From positions 222,607,894 to 222,671,893 of the forward strand of contig NC_088792.1 of NCBI RefSeq assembly GCF_011386835.1: DNA of 64,000 bases, given 5' to 3'. Shown piece by piece: positions 10,866-22,439 of the stretch; the first letter of the stretch is position 1, and every line of letters begins with the position of its first letter. Position numbers and translations under genes: made by a program. The DNA comes from Chrysemys picta bellii. Its lineage: Eukaryota > Chordata > Testudines > Emydidae. The notes under the pieces were generated by a model. It did no database searches. It was not told where the DNA came from and saw only the letters and a list, made by a program, of their open reading frames with translations.

Positions 10866-12620
10866 CTGTCCTTGTGCTAACAAGGTGTTTATTTTCTTTG
10901 TTAGCCAACAGGGAACCAAACAAGAGCATGTGACACTTTTTCAAGGTGTCCAGAACCATAGGTCATCGTTTTAACCCTGTGCCTCAGTGAGAGAGACTTG
11001 CTGGTGGTAAATTGACATGCAAAGTCAGTTAGCCACCCAAACAAGCTCCCCCAGACTCTGCCAGCCTTTGCTTTGCCTTGCAGGTTAACCTTGGGTGTAC
11101 CTAAGTTCCTGACTCCCCGGAAGCCTCCCCCTGAAGTGTCTGGCCCACGGTTGGGCAAAGAACAGCCCAAGAGCTGCATCCGGCCCACCAGCCATTTTAA
11201 TCTGGCCCTTGAGCTCCCACTGGGGAGCGAGGTCTAGGGCTTGCCCAGTTCTGGCGCTCCAGACAGGGAGCAGGGTTGGGGGCTGCTCGGCACAGCTCCC
11301 AGAAGCAGCGGTATCTCCCCACTCCGGCTCCTACGCGAAGGGGCAGCCAAGGGGTTCCACTCCGCACGCTGCCCCTGCCCCAAGCGCCGCCCCCGGAGCT
11401 ACTATGGGAGCTGCAGGGGCAGCGCCTACAGATGGGAGAATATACCGCTGCTTCCAGGAGCCGCTTGAGGTAAGCGCCGCCCCGAGCCTACACCCCTGAA
11501 CAACCCCCCTGCACCCCAACCCCCTGCCCCATCCCTGATCCTCCTCCCACCCTCCAAGCCCCTCAGTCCCAGCCTGGAGCACCCTCCTACACCCCAAACC
11601 CCTCATCCCCAACCCCACCCCAGAGCCCGCACCCCCAGCCAGAGCCCTCACTCCCCCCCGCACCCCAACCCCAATTTCATGAGCATTCATGGTGCACCAT
11701 ACAATTTCTATACCCAGATGTGGCCCTCGGGCCAAAAAGTTTGCCCACCTCTGGTCTAGCCCCTGTCACTGGACACACACAGTAATTATCAGGTAAGCCA
11801 TCCCAAAGAGACAGTACACCCGGCTGGAAGATTACAACTGAGGATCAGGTCTTTTATAGCAACACAACACTGGAAACTATTCGTAGTGAAAACAAATATA
11901 AGTTTGTTAACGAAGATTCACAGATTCAAGAGAGTATTGAGTAAGAATCATGGAAACAGAAATAGTTACGAATAAAACAAAAGTATAACACTTTCTAGAG
12001 ACTAAAACTTATCTTTAACAAGCTACAACCCTTGTTTAAAGAAGTTTTTCACCCTCAAAGTCTTTCTGCTGAGCTTGCTGGTTTTCAGTCAAAGCAGGAT
12101 CTAAGCCAAGCACAAATCACCCCCTCTGCCAAGGGTGTTCCTCAGTGAAATGGATAACGGTGTGTTGTCCTTACATCCCCTGTCATAGTGCAGTAGACCT
12201 TTGAAATGTATTTCTGTTTGTTCTCCAGTGTGCTGGGGCCATATTGAATTCATCGCTCATCCCCCCATCAACCTGTTTTTTCTGTTGACTTTACATGTAA
12301 GTGTAGCTCCCACAGTTTTTGTCTCACAATACTTAATTCACAGATGATGGAAAGATAACTACCTTCCCTCCGGTCTGGAACAAAACCTGTTTCTCCCTGT
12401 GTTTGGTTACAGACTTTAAAGCCTAATGCAGGAATACATAATGCCTCATATAGTGTTAATACATACACTTCACATTGATGTTAATGACTTGTGTGTCACC
12501 GGCTATCATTTGATACTCACATGACATCCTTTATAGATAAATACTGTAGCAGCAATGTGTTAGGTGTAGTGAGTCTGTCAGGCCTGATAAGAGTTCCTGA
12601 CAGAACAGTGAGCCTGGACA
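10866..12620 (-). mobile_element. LTR-like block, antisense, split by a hAT
   Basis: On the minus strand a TATAAAAG box (11858-11851) is followed, once the hAT is removed, about 350 bp later by AATAAA (10893-10888), the spacing of a retroviral U3-R-U5. Candidate ends are TGTCC at 10866 and GGACA at 12616-12620. I found no matching target duplication, so borders are provisional. No viral gene is present. The identification also rests on recalled similarity to a reptilian LTR family and needs a repeat search. Confidence 0.45.
11146..11753. mobile_element. Non-autonomous hAT element, 608 bp, GC-rich
   Basis: Right end reads gggccaaaaagtttgcccac then ctctg; the left end, cacggttgggcaaag, is its degenerate inverted partner. 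GTCTGGCC at 11138-11145 and GTCTAGCC at 11754-11761 are an 8-bp duplication with one mismatch. The interior is C-rich on + (many ccccaacccc-type runs) and contains a short inverted segment around the agaagcagcggtatc and ccgctgcttccaggag motifs. Open frames through it are compositional, not real genes. Confidence 0.85.
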
Positions 12621-12639
12621 TTTAATTAATCTACTATAA

Positions 12640-12952
12640 CAGGGGTAGGCAAACTATGGCATGTGTGCCAAAGGCGGCACGCGAGTTTATTTTCAGTGGC
12701 ACTCACACTGCCCGGTTCCTGGCCACCGGTCCGGGGGGGGCTCTGCATTTTAATTTAATTTTAAATGAAGCCTCTTAAACATTTTAAAAACCTTATTTAC
12801 TTTACATACAACAATAGTTTAGTTATATATTATAGACTTATAGAAAGAGACTTTCTAAAAACATTAAAATGTATTACTGGCACGCAAAACCTTAAATTAG
12901 AGTGAATAAATGAAGACTTGGCACACCACTTCTGAAAGGTTGCCAACCCCTG
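12640..12952. mobile_element. Non-autonomous hAT element, 313 bp (copy 1)
   Basis: Ends caggggtaggcaaac and gttgccaacccctg are inverted repeats. TACTATAA at 12632-12639 and CACTATAA at 12953-12960 form an 8-bp duplication with one mismatch. Interior is AT-rich. Same family as the element at 13761, about 1.1 kb away. Confidence 0.9.
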
Positions 12953-13099
12953 CACTATAATAATGTCCACGCAGCAACAATGAGAAAGCAGAAGGATAAT
13001 AGGAGTATTAAACAACCAGTGCTAATAAATTAACTCAGACAGACAATAAGTCAAAGCAGAAAAAAACCCTTTTTCATCCCCACTCTCTTCAAGAACACA

Positions 13100-13440
13100 C
13101 TCTGAACTAGAGAGGGATGAAGTTTTTCTCCTCTCAGAGAAATTTTCCCTTCAGAAAATGTGGTTTTATTGAATTAGAATTTTTTTGTGGGAAAATGCTC
13201 TTTCAATGCCAGTTTTCAATTTTTCCAAAAAAAATTACATACCCTATATGGAATTCAAGAGTGGCTGGGCATAGCACTCTGGTATTTGTCTGGGGGTGGC
13301 TTGCAATTGCTATGTAATTAGTCCCATAGCTCAAGTCGTAACAATCTAAAGGTTCCGAGTTCAAAAAATCCTGCTGATTATGGCTGATGAGGCAATTTTT
13401 AGTGCAACACACAACCGAATTTACTTTTACAAACAAATTC
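13100..13440 (+). repeat. Probable tRNA-derived SINE remnant
   Basis: A tRNA-like stretch near 13321-13370 has a box-A-like tagctcaagtcg and a box-B-like ggttccgagttcaa. Upstream is a body rich in tttttc and gaaaatg words that recurs elsewhere in the window (19.2, 45.9, 48.8 and 61.4 kb). Diverged; ends unclear. Confidence 0.4.
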
Positions 13441-13594
13441 AGAAGTTGCCTATAAAAGAAATGTTAAAATAACGTTATTTAGGCTACTAAGTCAAGCACT
13501 TGGAAGTTAGGAAATGATAGAACTAAGGTTGTCTATGCATCCTTAATGGAGATCCTTGTGTATATGCACTCTGATAGTGTATTTAATTACATAA

Positions 13595-13630
13595 TCCCCC
13601 CCCTCCCCCCGCCCCGCCCGCCATACCCCC
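13595..13630 (-). repeat. C-rich run with G-quadruplex potential on the minus strand
   Basis: About 35 bases that are almost all C with single T or G interruptions. The minus strand therefore has at least four runs of three or more G with short loops, the classical quadruplex pattern. Confidence 0.6.
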
Positions 13631-13760
13631 ACAGGACTCCTGCCTTGTTCAGTAAAGAGGATGAATGTGTGCTGGATGAGGGCTAGTTTGTTTGGGGGTG
13701 GGGGCTGATAATTTTCTGCTATAGTGTGATGTTTGGTTGGTTGAAGCTGTATTGCTAGAT

Positions 13761-14075
13761 CAGGGGTAGGCAACCTATGGCACGTGTGCCAAAGGCGGCA
13801 CGCGAGCTTATTTTCAGTGGCACTCACACTGCCCGGGTCTGGCCACTGGTCCGGGGGGCTCTGCATTGTAATTTAATTTAATTTTAAATGAAGCTAATTA
13901 AATATTTTAAAAACCTTATTTAATTTACATACAACAATAGTTTAGTTATATATTATAGACTTATAGAAAGAGACTTTCTAAAAACATTAAAATGTATTAC
14001 TGGCACGCGAAACCTTAAATTAGAGTGAATAAATGAAGACTCGGCACACCACTTCTGAAAGGTTGCCAACCCCTG
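13761..14075. mobile_element. Non-autonomous hAT element, 315 bp (copy 2)
   Basis: Same ends and interior as the element at 12640, in the same orientation. A perfect 8-bp duplication TGCTAGAT lies at 13753-13760 and 14076-14083. The two copies have different target duplications, so they inserted independently rather than by local duplication of the region. Confidence 0.92.
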
Positions 14076-14083
14076 TGCTAGAT

Positions 14084-14853
14084 CTATTATTTTTATTGAC
14101 TGTATTTCTAAAAGACCTGCCAGAGACATAGAGCAAGGGAAAAGCTTTTCTCCTCTAGCAAAACAAATGAAATATACGAATTATTCCAATTTAAGTTCCA
14201 TTCAGACAGACATGTTCTTCTTAAAGGAACATGTCCAGGACACACCAAGTAACTAATCATATAAAACAACTCTTATTATCTACAAACATTTCTAAAAGGA
14301 GAACTGACAGAAGCTAAAGACAAAAAAATTTCTCTTTTCCTGCCACAACTTCAATTACTTGCTTATTTTAGTTTAAATATAAATTATTTGACTTTACTCA
14401 ATATCGAGGTCCTAGTGAACTTTAGTAATTCAAGTAACACTAGTGAGAGAGCAGAATATCAGACCACCACTACTGATCAGGCTGTTAGAAGAGATAATCC
14501 TAAGTATTTTCCTCAATAGTGATGAAAGCAGTACTTTAAAGAGGACTATTAGAGTTCTGAGTGTCTGAAATTCCTGTTGACACAGTAATGCAGTTAACAC
14601 ATGCCAGCATTTTATTTATAGAAAACAAAGTAAAGCTCCATTAGTGCAAACCAATATGTTTTAGGCAATCTAGTAGTATTATTTACATTACAGTGCCATC
14701 CACATCTTGTTAGGTGGTGCACGGACAAAGGTCCTGATTCTGCAATCTGTTCCATCCGGGCTCACCCCTATGCCTGCACAAAGCCCCATTGATTTTGATA
14801 GGAGGCCTGCTGGCATGGAACAATTTGCAGGATAAAGATCTAAACAGAGTTTG
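14084..14853. other. No feature recognised
   Basis: AT-rich, no supported gene or repeat. Confidence 0.4.
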
Positions 14854-14856
14854 TAA

Positions 14857-15150
14857 GGGCTAGTCTACACTAGGAGTACTACATTGATGCAGCTGGTCCA
14901 ATGCAGCTGCACTGCTATAGCACATCTTGGTGAAGACGCTCTATGCCGACGGGAGAAAATTCTCCCGTCGGCATAATAAATCCACCTCCACGAGGAGTGG
15001 TAGTTATGTCGGCAGGAAAAGTTCTCCCACCGATATAACGCTGTCCACACTGACACTTAGGTCGGTGTAATTTACGTCGCTTGGAAGGTGGCTTTTTCAC
15101 ACCTGTGGTTGACGTGTTATACTCAAGTAAGTGGTAGTATAGACCTGGCC
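14857..15150. mobile_element. PIF/Harbinger-type MITE, 294 bp
   Basis: Ends gggctagtctacacta and tagtatagacctggcc are inverted repeats. Flanked by TAA at 14854-14856 and 15151-15153, the 3-bp target of Harbinger-type elements. Contains two strong internal palindromes around ccgacgggagaaaattctcc, and the segment cttaggtcggtgtaa shared with the MITE at 47681. No coding capacity. Confidence 0.85.
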
Positions 15151-15153
15151 TAA

Positions 15154-15990
15154 GACAAGGCCACTTTACCCAAATTACTCTGGATTACAATGGGACTGCT
15201 CACATGAAGTGTGTTCAGGATCAGGGCCTAACAGACAAAAGTAATGGGTTGGGGATAGGGATAAAACATACAGGCAGAAGGATGAGAACTATATCTGGTT
15301 AGTTTGCCATTTCGTTCCCACTCCCTCCCCCTTTTTCAGATTTCCTTGTCTGTTTTCAGTATTTTATCCCTTTTTTTTTTAATGGAAAATATTTCCCCAA
15401 CCATTACAAATCCACCGATTGATTTATATCCACTATCATGTTTTTATTTTGTTTTCCTTTTAATTCTTATAATAAAATTAAATGCCAAATTTCCCTTCCA
15501 GCTCTTTTAGGAATACAGTAACTAAGATCTACTATATAAAATTAAAATAGAATTATCCAATGTTTTGAAGTTCACAATGAATTCTCATCACTGCTTGGAG
15601 TTTGTCTCTTTAAAAACTTGGTTATGTAAATAGCAAAGCTATTCAGGGATTCAGTTTCAGTGACATTCTGACTATGAAGCTTTACTTGTGTGTGATAGCT
15701 AGGGATGTACTGAGACAACAGTAAATCTTATTGTTGGCTTGTGGTGTCTCAGCATTGGAATTTTGTTTATTTAAAGCTTACAAAGTTTATGAGTAAACCT
15801 TTGATTAGGAAAGAATAGGATTTTAGGAAGAGATTATAGTTTTAGGAAGTTTTTTCTATTTGAAGGAAAGGTTAAAAAAAACAAATATAAAAAGATAATG
15901 TACGCTTAATTTTAGCCAAAAGATTTTTTTTACCTTTAAAGCTGTATTATACAAACAAAAAAGACAAAATTGAAATATTTTGACTCAAAT
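15154..15990. other. No feature recognised
   Basis: AT-rich sequence with several A/T runs; nothing recognisable. Confidence 0.4.
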
Positions 15991-17660
15991 CCAGCAAAAT
16001 ACTTCAGCATACAATTATACATGTGTAGTGCTGGAGGGGACCTCAAGCGATCATCTAATCTAGCCACCTGCGTTGAGGCAGAACTAAGTATACCTAGACC
16101 ATCCAAGACAGATGTTTGTCTAACCTGTTCTTTAAATCCTCCAATGATGGAGCTTCCACAACTTGCACTGAAAGCCTATTCCATTGCTTAACTATTCTTA
16201 TAGGTAGAAAGTTTTTTCCTAATATCTAACCTAAATCTCCCATGCTGCAGATTAAGTGGATTACTTCTCCTGCCTTCAGTGAACACTTGATAACCGTCCT
16301 CACAGCAGCCCTTAATATATTTGAAGACTGTTATCAGGTCGTGCCCCCCGCCCCATCTTCTTTTCTCAAGATTAAAGATGCCTATTTTTTTAACCTTTCC
16401 CCATAGGTCAGGTTTCCTAAACCTTTTATACATTTTTTTGCAGCTCTCTGGACTCTCTCCAGTTTGTCCACATCTTTCCTAAAGTGTGCCGTCCAGAATT
16501 GGACACACCATGAGGCCTCACCAATGCTGAATAGAAGGGGACAGTTATCTCCCATGTCTTACATATAACAAGCCTGTTAAGATACTTCAGAATGATATTA
16601 GTCTTTTTTGCAACTGCATCACAATTCTGACATATTTAATTTGGGATCCACTATAACTCCCCAGATCCTTTTCAGCAGTACTACCAGCTAGTCAGTTATT
16701 CCCCATTTTGTAGTTGTGTATTTGATTTTTCCTTCCTGTGTGTAGTACTTTGAACTTATCTTTATTGAATTTCATTTTTTTTTTTCATCTTGGTGGCTCC
16801 AGTTTGTCCAGGTCCTTTTGAATTCTAATCCTGTTCTTCAAAATGCTAGCAACCTTTCCCAGCTTGGTCTCATCCGCAATTAATTGCCACTACATTATCT
16901 AAATCAAGGGAACTAGGACAGACCCCTGCAGGATCCCACTAAATACATCCCTCACTATTTGATAGCAAACCATCAAGAACTACTGAACACATTCACTTTC
17001 CCTCTGTACATGGATGTTCCTCTCGGTGTTGTGCTCTAGAGTTTGCAACATCCCATTGTGAGTTTTGCCTCTACCTCACTTCCATCTAAAACACATTTCC
17101 CTCGTTTGCTTAATGAGAATGTCAAATGCTTTACTAAAATCAAGATATATCACATCTACAGCTTGCCCCCTAATCACGTGGTCAGTAATCCAGTCAAAGA
17201 AGGAAGTTGGGTTGGTTTGGCCTGATTTGTTCTTGACAAATCCCTGCTGGCTATTCCTTATAACACTATTATCTTCTCACAATTTGATTGTTTAATCATT
17301 TGTTCCTGTATCTTTCTAGGTATCAAAGTTAGGCTGACTGGTTTATAATTCCCCATGTCCTGTTTGTTCCCCTTTTTAAGGATAGGTTCTGCATTTGCCT
17401 TTCTCCAGTCCTGTGGCAACTTATTCATCCTCAAAGATAATTGCTAATGGTTCTAAGATTGCTCCAGCTAGTTCCTTAAGTACCCTAGGGTGAATTTCAT
17501 CAGGCCCTGCAAACTTGAATACATCTAACTTATCCAAATAGTCCTTAACTGTTCTTTCCCTATTATAGCTTGTGTTCCTTCCCCCTTGTTGTTGATATTA
17601 ATTGTGTTGAGTATGTGGTAACCATTTATCTTTTTAGTGAAAACCGAAGTATTTGCTAGT
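15991..17660 (-). mobile_element. CR1 LINE, antisense, 5'-truncated, 1.7 kb
   Basis: Read on the minus strand, the 17660 side shows reverse transcriptase pieces. DEIHPRVLKELAG-like sequence near 17500-17460 precedes [13 protein letters not shown] at about 17160-17115, then an FADD-region remnant near 16900-16870. A KFKVLHTGRKN-like block near 16750 is followed by the CR1 3' part, ending in the tail near 16030 (gatcatctaatctagcc on +). Many stops, shifts and small deletions; no product. A more diverged, older subfamily than the copy at 58 kb. Confidence 0.85.
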
Positions 17661-18096
17661 TTTCAAACACTTGTAATACTAAGGGCAAAATTCCACTCTC
17701 GGCGCTGCATGGCAGATTTCATTCCTATATATACTGCTTTCTCTATGTTTGTGGGGCTTCAGAAAATTGCCCCAAAAGAATTGCTACATTGTCACTGGAG
17801 ATGTCAAGAAATCATCAGCAATCATAGAGCTATGACCACTTACAGCAGTTTGAGGATCTGCTGTACATGGGCATAGCTCTGTGGAAGTCAATGGAGCTAT
17901 GAGAGTTTACACCAGCTGAGAATCTGACCACAAGTCTCTTTACTGTTAGAGTACTAGAAAAAAAAACCTGGCTTGGGGAGAAAGCATATTATGCACTGGA
18001 ACAACAAAGGAGCATGTGTAGTGCAGGGGATGATTTTGCCACTAAAGCCTCACTTGGGCCATTTCTCTACCATAGCTAGATTAATGATTGACAAGT
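17661..18096. other. No gene; short dispersed-repeat motif
   Basis: Contains gtcaatggagctatgagagt then ttacaccagctgagaatctg near 17887-17926. This recurs in similar form at about 60560-60600, so at least part is an old interspersed repeat. Confidence 0.4.
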
Positions 18097-18101
18097 GTCA
18101 T

Positions 18102-18848
18102 TGTCAGGGTTCTCTCCCCACTCTGAACTTTAAGGTACAGACGTGGGGACCCGCATAAAGACCCCCTAAGTTTATTTCTACCAGCTTAGCTTAAAAACTC
18201 CCCAAGACACAAATTCTTTCTTATACCTTGGATTAAGTAACGCTGCGACCACCGAGTGATTTAAACAAACTTTTAGGGAGGGCCACTTGGAGCCCTACCT
18301 TCCCCAAATATCCCCCTAAGCCCCTTTTCCTGGGCAGGCTTGAGAATAATCCCCTCACCAATTGGTACCGGTGAACACAGACCCAAACCCTTGGATCTTA
18401 AAACAATGAAAAATCAGTCAGGTTCTTAAAAGAAGAATTTTAATTAAAGAAAAGGTAAAGGAAATACAGAATAACAAAAGACTCAAGAACATAGAGGATC
18501 TCCCCTCTAGGCAAAACCTTAAAGTTACAAAACCAGGAATAAACCTCCCTCCTCCTACAAAGGAAATCACAAGCCAAAATAAAAGTAAGCTAACGCATTC
18601 CTTCACCAATACTAATGGAGTTGGATTGCTTGCTTTCTTGATCTGTCTCCGGCAAGCACACAGAACAGACAGACAAAGCCTCTCCCCCCGCCCCCAGATT
18701 TGAAAGTATCTTGTCCCCTTATTGGTCCTTTTGGTCAGGTGTCAGTTAGGTTACCTGAGCTTCTGAACCCTTTACAGGTAAAAGAGGAATTAACCCCTTA
18801 CAGGGTAAAGAGGGACGTTATGCTACCCTTAACTGTATGTTTATGACA
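18102..18848 (-). mobile_element. Solo LTR of an endogenous retrovirus, antisense, 747 bp
   Basis: On + it begins TGTCAGGGTTC and ends TTTATGACA, with TGTCA/TGACA inverted termini. GTCAT occurs at 18097-18101 and 18849-18853, a 5-bp duplication. Orientation is inferred from an AATAAA on the minus strand (18176-18171) near the far end and from recalled similarity to a reptilian LTR family. No viral genes adjoin it, so it is a solo LTR. Unrelated in sequence to the LTR at 4454. Confidence 0.82.
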
Positions 18849-18853
18849 GTCAT

Positions 18854-20423
18854 CTATAGTGCAAACCATTGCCACTATTGCAGAAAGGTGGAGGCTTTCT
18901 TCACGTGCTCAAGATAACTCTCTTGAAGTTTATTGTCCAAAGAATCTGTCCACTAGGCTAATAGTACTAGAATTATTCTTCCCTGCTCTGCTAGTACTGT
19001 ACATTGCACAGTACTACCCAGGTCCTTGTGTACAGTGGGAACCGTTTCAGTTGAAGTCTTTAGAGCTGTACACAAACCAGAATCTCCATCCTGTGGGGAA
19101 GTTCGCGTTGCCAACATTTTTCTTGTTCCCAATTGTAACGAAAAGTCCAAGATGCAATACTTCCTGAGGAATGGACAGTTTAAAAAAAATCACTTTTGGA
19201 AGAACCAAAATGGAATTTTTCAAACATTTTCAGCCCAGTTTCCTGGCTAAGCTGGGGAGCTGGGCAGGCTGCCTGCCTGGTTTTTTTCCCAATGCCATCA
19301 GATCAGCATTTTCTGATGGAAACCTGTTCCACTGGAAAATTTTCAAACGGCTCTAATTGGAAGCTTCATAGAAAAATACTTAAGAAGCATCATATCTGTT
19401 TACAAAACAACATTAGGTGAGTGGTAAGAGAAAGCAGGTTTGGCTATAGGCTGCAGAGATTATTGGTGTGATTAACAAGGAAAGGGGCATGATTATCCCT
19501 CAATATCTTGTTGATTGGATGTAAAAACCTCATCCAGTAGTTGGCCAGGATGATGTTTTACCTCTGTCTCTGAACTGAAGGGTCACAACAATCCGACCAC
19601 TGCTCACCTGTCCAGCCATGGCAGGATTTAACTGGGTTCAGCTGAAATTAATTTAACTAGAGGAAGATCTTGGGAGTAACACCCTGGCTGCATTAGGACA
19701 AAGATTGAGACCTGACACACACACTTGGACAAGGGGAAAGAGGGAGTTCTGTAAAATTCCTTCTTTTTTTTTTTTTTTTGAGTGAGAGAAAGAAAGAGAG
19801 ACTTTAATATAGAAGAGCTGCCTTCACAGTCTGGTAGCTCAGAGACACAACCGGGACTTTAACGTGAGCATTGTAAAGGTGTGCTGAAAGCTAAGAGACA
19901 TTAAAAGAAACCATTTCCCTTTTTGTTCTGATTCATTATATTTTGTTTTTTGTCTGAGGATAAAAGGTCTCAAAGAGACACAAACTGGAACTTTACTGAT
20001 TTCCTCATTGTCCAGATATAGGTCAGCCAATTTAAAAACAAAGTATAGCTGTTCACCTTCTACTTTTAGGTCCTTGTGAAACAAGATTGTGATTGTACAT
20101 AGAGTAAAGCCGGCCTTAGTCTAATAAGACAATCATGATGCAATTCATGGAAGCTACATTTGCCATGAACTGGGGCTGACTCCTGCACTGCAGTTTAGAT
20201 GACTGGGGTATGGACAGAGCATGCCCAGTCTTCTGAAGGATATGAGCCCAACCACCACCCATCCATGTCTGGAAGAGATATCAGTGATTACAAATAATAG
20301 GTGGGGTCCTCAGTTCTGTTGTATTTTAAAAGGTTTTTACATTCTTGTATCTTAAGATCATGATCATCACTTTGCTGGGTAAGATGCAAAGGTCACAAGG
20401 TAAAGCAGAAGGAGGAGGAGACC
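18854..20423. other. No gene; scattered repeat-like words
   Basis: 19160-19360 resembles the gaaaat-rich SINE body also seen near 13.1, 45.9, 48.8 and 61.4 kb. A T-run lies at about 19763-19780. Otherwise nothing recognised. Confidence 0.4.
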
Positions 20424-20815
20424 GAGCCCGTGTCTATACTACAAAGTTAAGTCAACTTCATGTAAGTCGACATCAAGGCTCCGATTTAAGCAAATCAATC
20501 TTGGATGTCCACACTATGCTCATTGTGTCGGCCGAATGCATCCTCACTAGCAGGGCTTGCATTGACGCATGGAGCACTGCACTGCGGGTAGCTATCCCAT
20601 AGTGCACGTAGCAGAGTGGAAATTTGGATGGGTCTTGCAATGCCTTATGGGATCAAAACACTAGCATCGGTAGTTATGGGAACATGGTGTTAGCCTCCCA
20701 AGATGCACTTACCTCCCTTCCTCCCTCCATGAAATCAACAGCAAAGAACCACGCCTTTTTCGCGCCTTTTTTCATAAGCTTGGGTTATCCACGCAGACAC
20801 CACAGCACGATAAGC

Positions 20816-22073
20816 ATGGACCCCGCTCAGCTGTACACTGTTGTTGTGAGCATTACAAACAACTGGCTCCTCATCCTGTAGTATTTACACAGACGATACA
20901 GGAGCCGTCACACAGAACAATGTGATGCCACGCAAGCAGCCCTGATGGAAGACATTGAACGAAGCAATTTGCAGTTGCTTGTGACAGTCATGCATCACCT
21001 TGACACGGTTAAGCGCCATTTATGGGCCCGGGAAACAAGCATTGACTGGTGGGACTGCATCGTTATGCAGCCATAGGATGATGAGCCGTGGCTGCAGAAC
21101 TTTTGAATGCATAAGCCCACTTTCCAGGAACTGTGTAAAGAGCTTTCCCCAGACCCTGAAGTGCAGCAATACTAAAATGAGAGCTGCTCTGACAGTGGAG
21201 AAACAAGAGGCAATAGCTCTGTGGAAGCTTGCAATGCCAGACTGCTACCGATCAGTGAGGAATCAATTTGGAGTGGATAAATTTACCATGGGATCTGTTG
21301 TGATCCAAGTTTACAGGGCCATCAACAGACTTCTGCTAAGAAGGGTAGTGACTCTGGGAAATGTGCAGGACATAGTGGATGGTTTTGCCACAATGGAGTT
21401 CCCTAACTGTCGTGGGGCGATAGACGGAACACATATCCCTATCTTGGCACCAGACCACCTTGCCAAAGAGTACATAAACCGAAAGAGGTCCTTCTTAATG
21501 GTGTTGCAAGTGCTGGTGGCTCATGGGGGCCATTTCACTGACATCAACATGGGATGGTCAGGAAAGGTGCATGACACGTGCATCTTTAGGAACTCTGGTC
21601 TGTTCAGAAAGCTGCAAACAGGGACTTTCTTTCCAGACTGCAAAATAACCGTTGGTGATTTTGAAATGCCAATCGTGATCCTGGGAGATGCAGCCTACCC
21701 TTTGCTCCTGTGGCTCATGAAGCCGTACACAGGCATCTGGAAAGCAGTAAGGACCAGTTCAACCATAGGCTAAGCAAGTGCAGAATGGCTGTGGAATGTG
21801 CCTTTGGACATTTAAGGATCACTGGCATTGTTTGCTTACTAGGTTAGGCCTCAGTGAAAACAATATCCCCATTGTTATTGCTGCCTGCTGTGTGCTCCAT
21901 AAAAATCTGTGAAACAAAGGGAGAAAAGTTTCTGCCAGGGTGGGGGGGTTGAAGCAGATCACGGGGCAACCAATTTTGAGCAGCCAGACACCAGGGCAAT
22001 AAGAAGAGCACATCAAGGGGCTCTGCGTCTCCGTGAGGCTTTGAAAACCAGTTTCAGCAATGAGCCAGAGTAA
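20816..22073 (+). pseudogene. PIF/Harbinger transposase (DDE_Tnp_4 / HARBI1-like), broken
   Basis: Encodes the nuclease that cuts and pastes the transposon. The likely start is the ATG at 20816 (MDPAQL); a stop at 20879-20881 and later shifts interrupt it. The conserved core is open from about 21175 to 21745. It shows KMRAALTVEK, GAIDGTHIPI (first catalytic Asp), FTDINMGWSGKVHD (second Asp region) and AYPLLLWLMKPYTG. After a frameshift near 21740 the frame continues with CRMAVECAFG, holding the catalytic Glu. Further stops follow, then a C-terminal LRLREAL block and a stop at 22071-22073. All three catalytic acids are still visible, but no single frame joins them. Confidence 0.88.
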
Positions 22074-22168
22074 TGTGACACTTATCTGTGTTGTTCCTTA
22101 CCAAACTGTCCCCTCCAGTGCATTTTTTCCTGTAAACTACACCCCCACTAACCACAGTGTGCTGAATG

Positions 22169-22174
22169 AATAAA
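22169..22174 (+). terminator. Polyadenylation signal of the transposase gene
   Basis: AATAAA about 100 bp after the transposase stop codon, in the gap between the two convergent genes of the Harbinger element. Confidence 0.55.
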
Positions 22175-22400
22175 GAGCCTTTTCTCCTCAATCCATAAAG
22201 TTTTATTATGCACACAAACACACAGAGACAGCAAAGAAAAGTAAGAAAACCTTGGGGGAAAGGGCTGATAACACTGGGCGGGGGGGTGGGGACAAGGACA
22301 GCTTGTCTACAGCTGCACTGCTATAACAATCAAAGGTGTGGGAATGGGCGCCTTCTGGTCCTTGTACCCTCCCCTGGTGTTGAGTGCAAGGGATACCAAA

Positions 22401-22402
<2 letters not shown>

Positions 22403-22434
<32 letters not shown>
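22403..22434. repeat. (CA)16 microsatellite
   Basis: Sixteen CA units inside the Harbinger element, in the 3' part of the accessory gene. Likely length-polymorphic. Confidence 0.9.
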
Positions 22435-22437
<3 letters not shown>

Positions 22438-22439
22438 CA

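Noticed and set aside
11331..11735. 134-codon Gly-rich minus-strand frame
   Set aside because: Entirely inside the C-rich hAT element; composition artefact.
22403..22434. CA repeat as part of a CRISPR-like or regulatory array
   Set aside because: Plain dinucleotide microsatellite without spacers; this is an animal genome.
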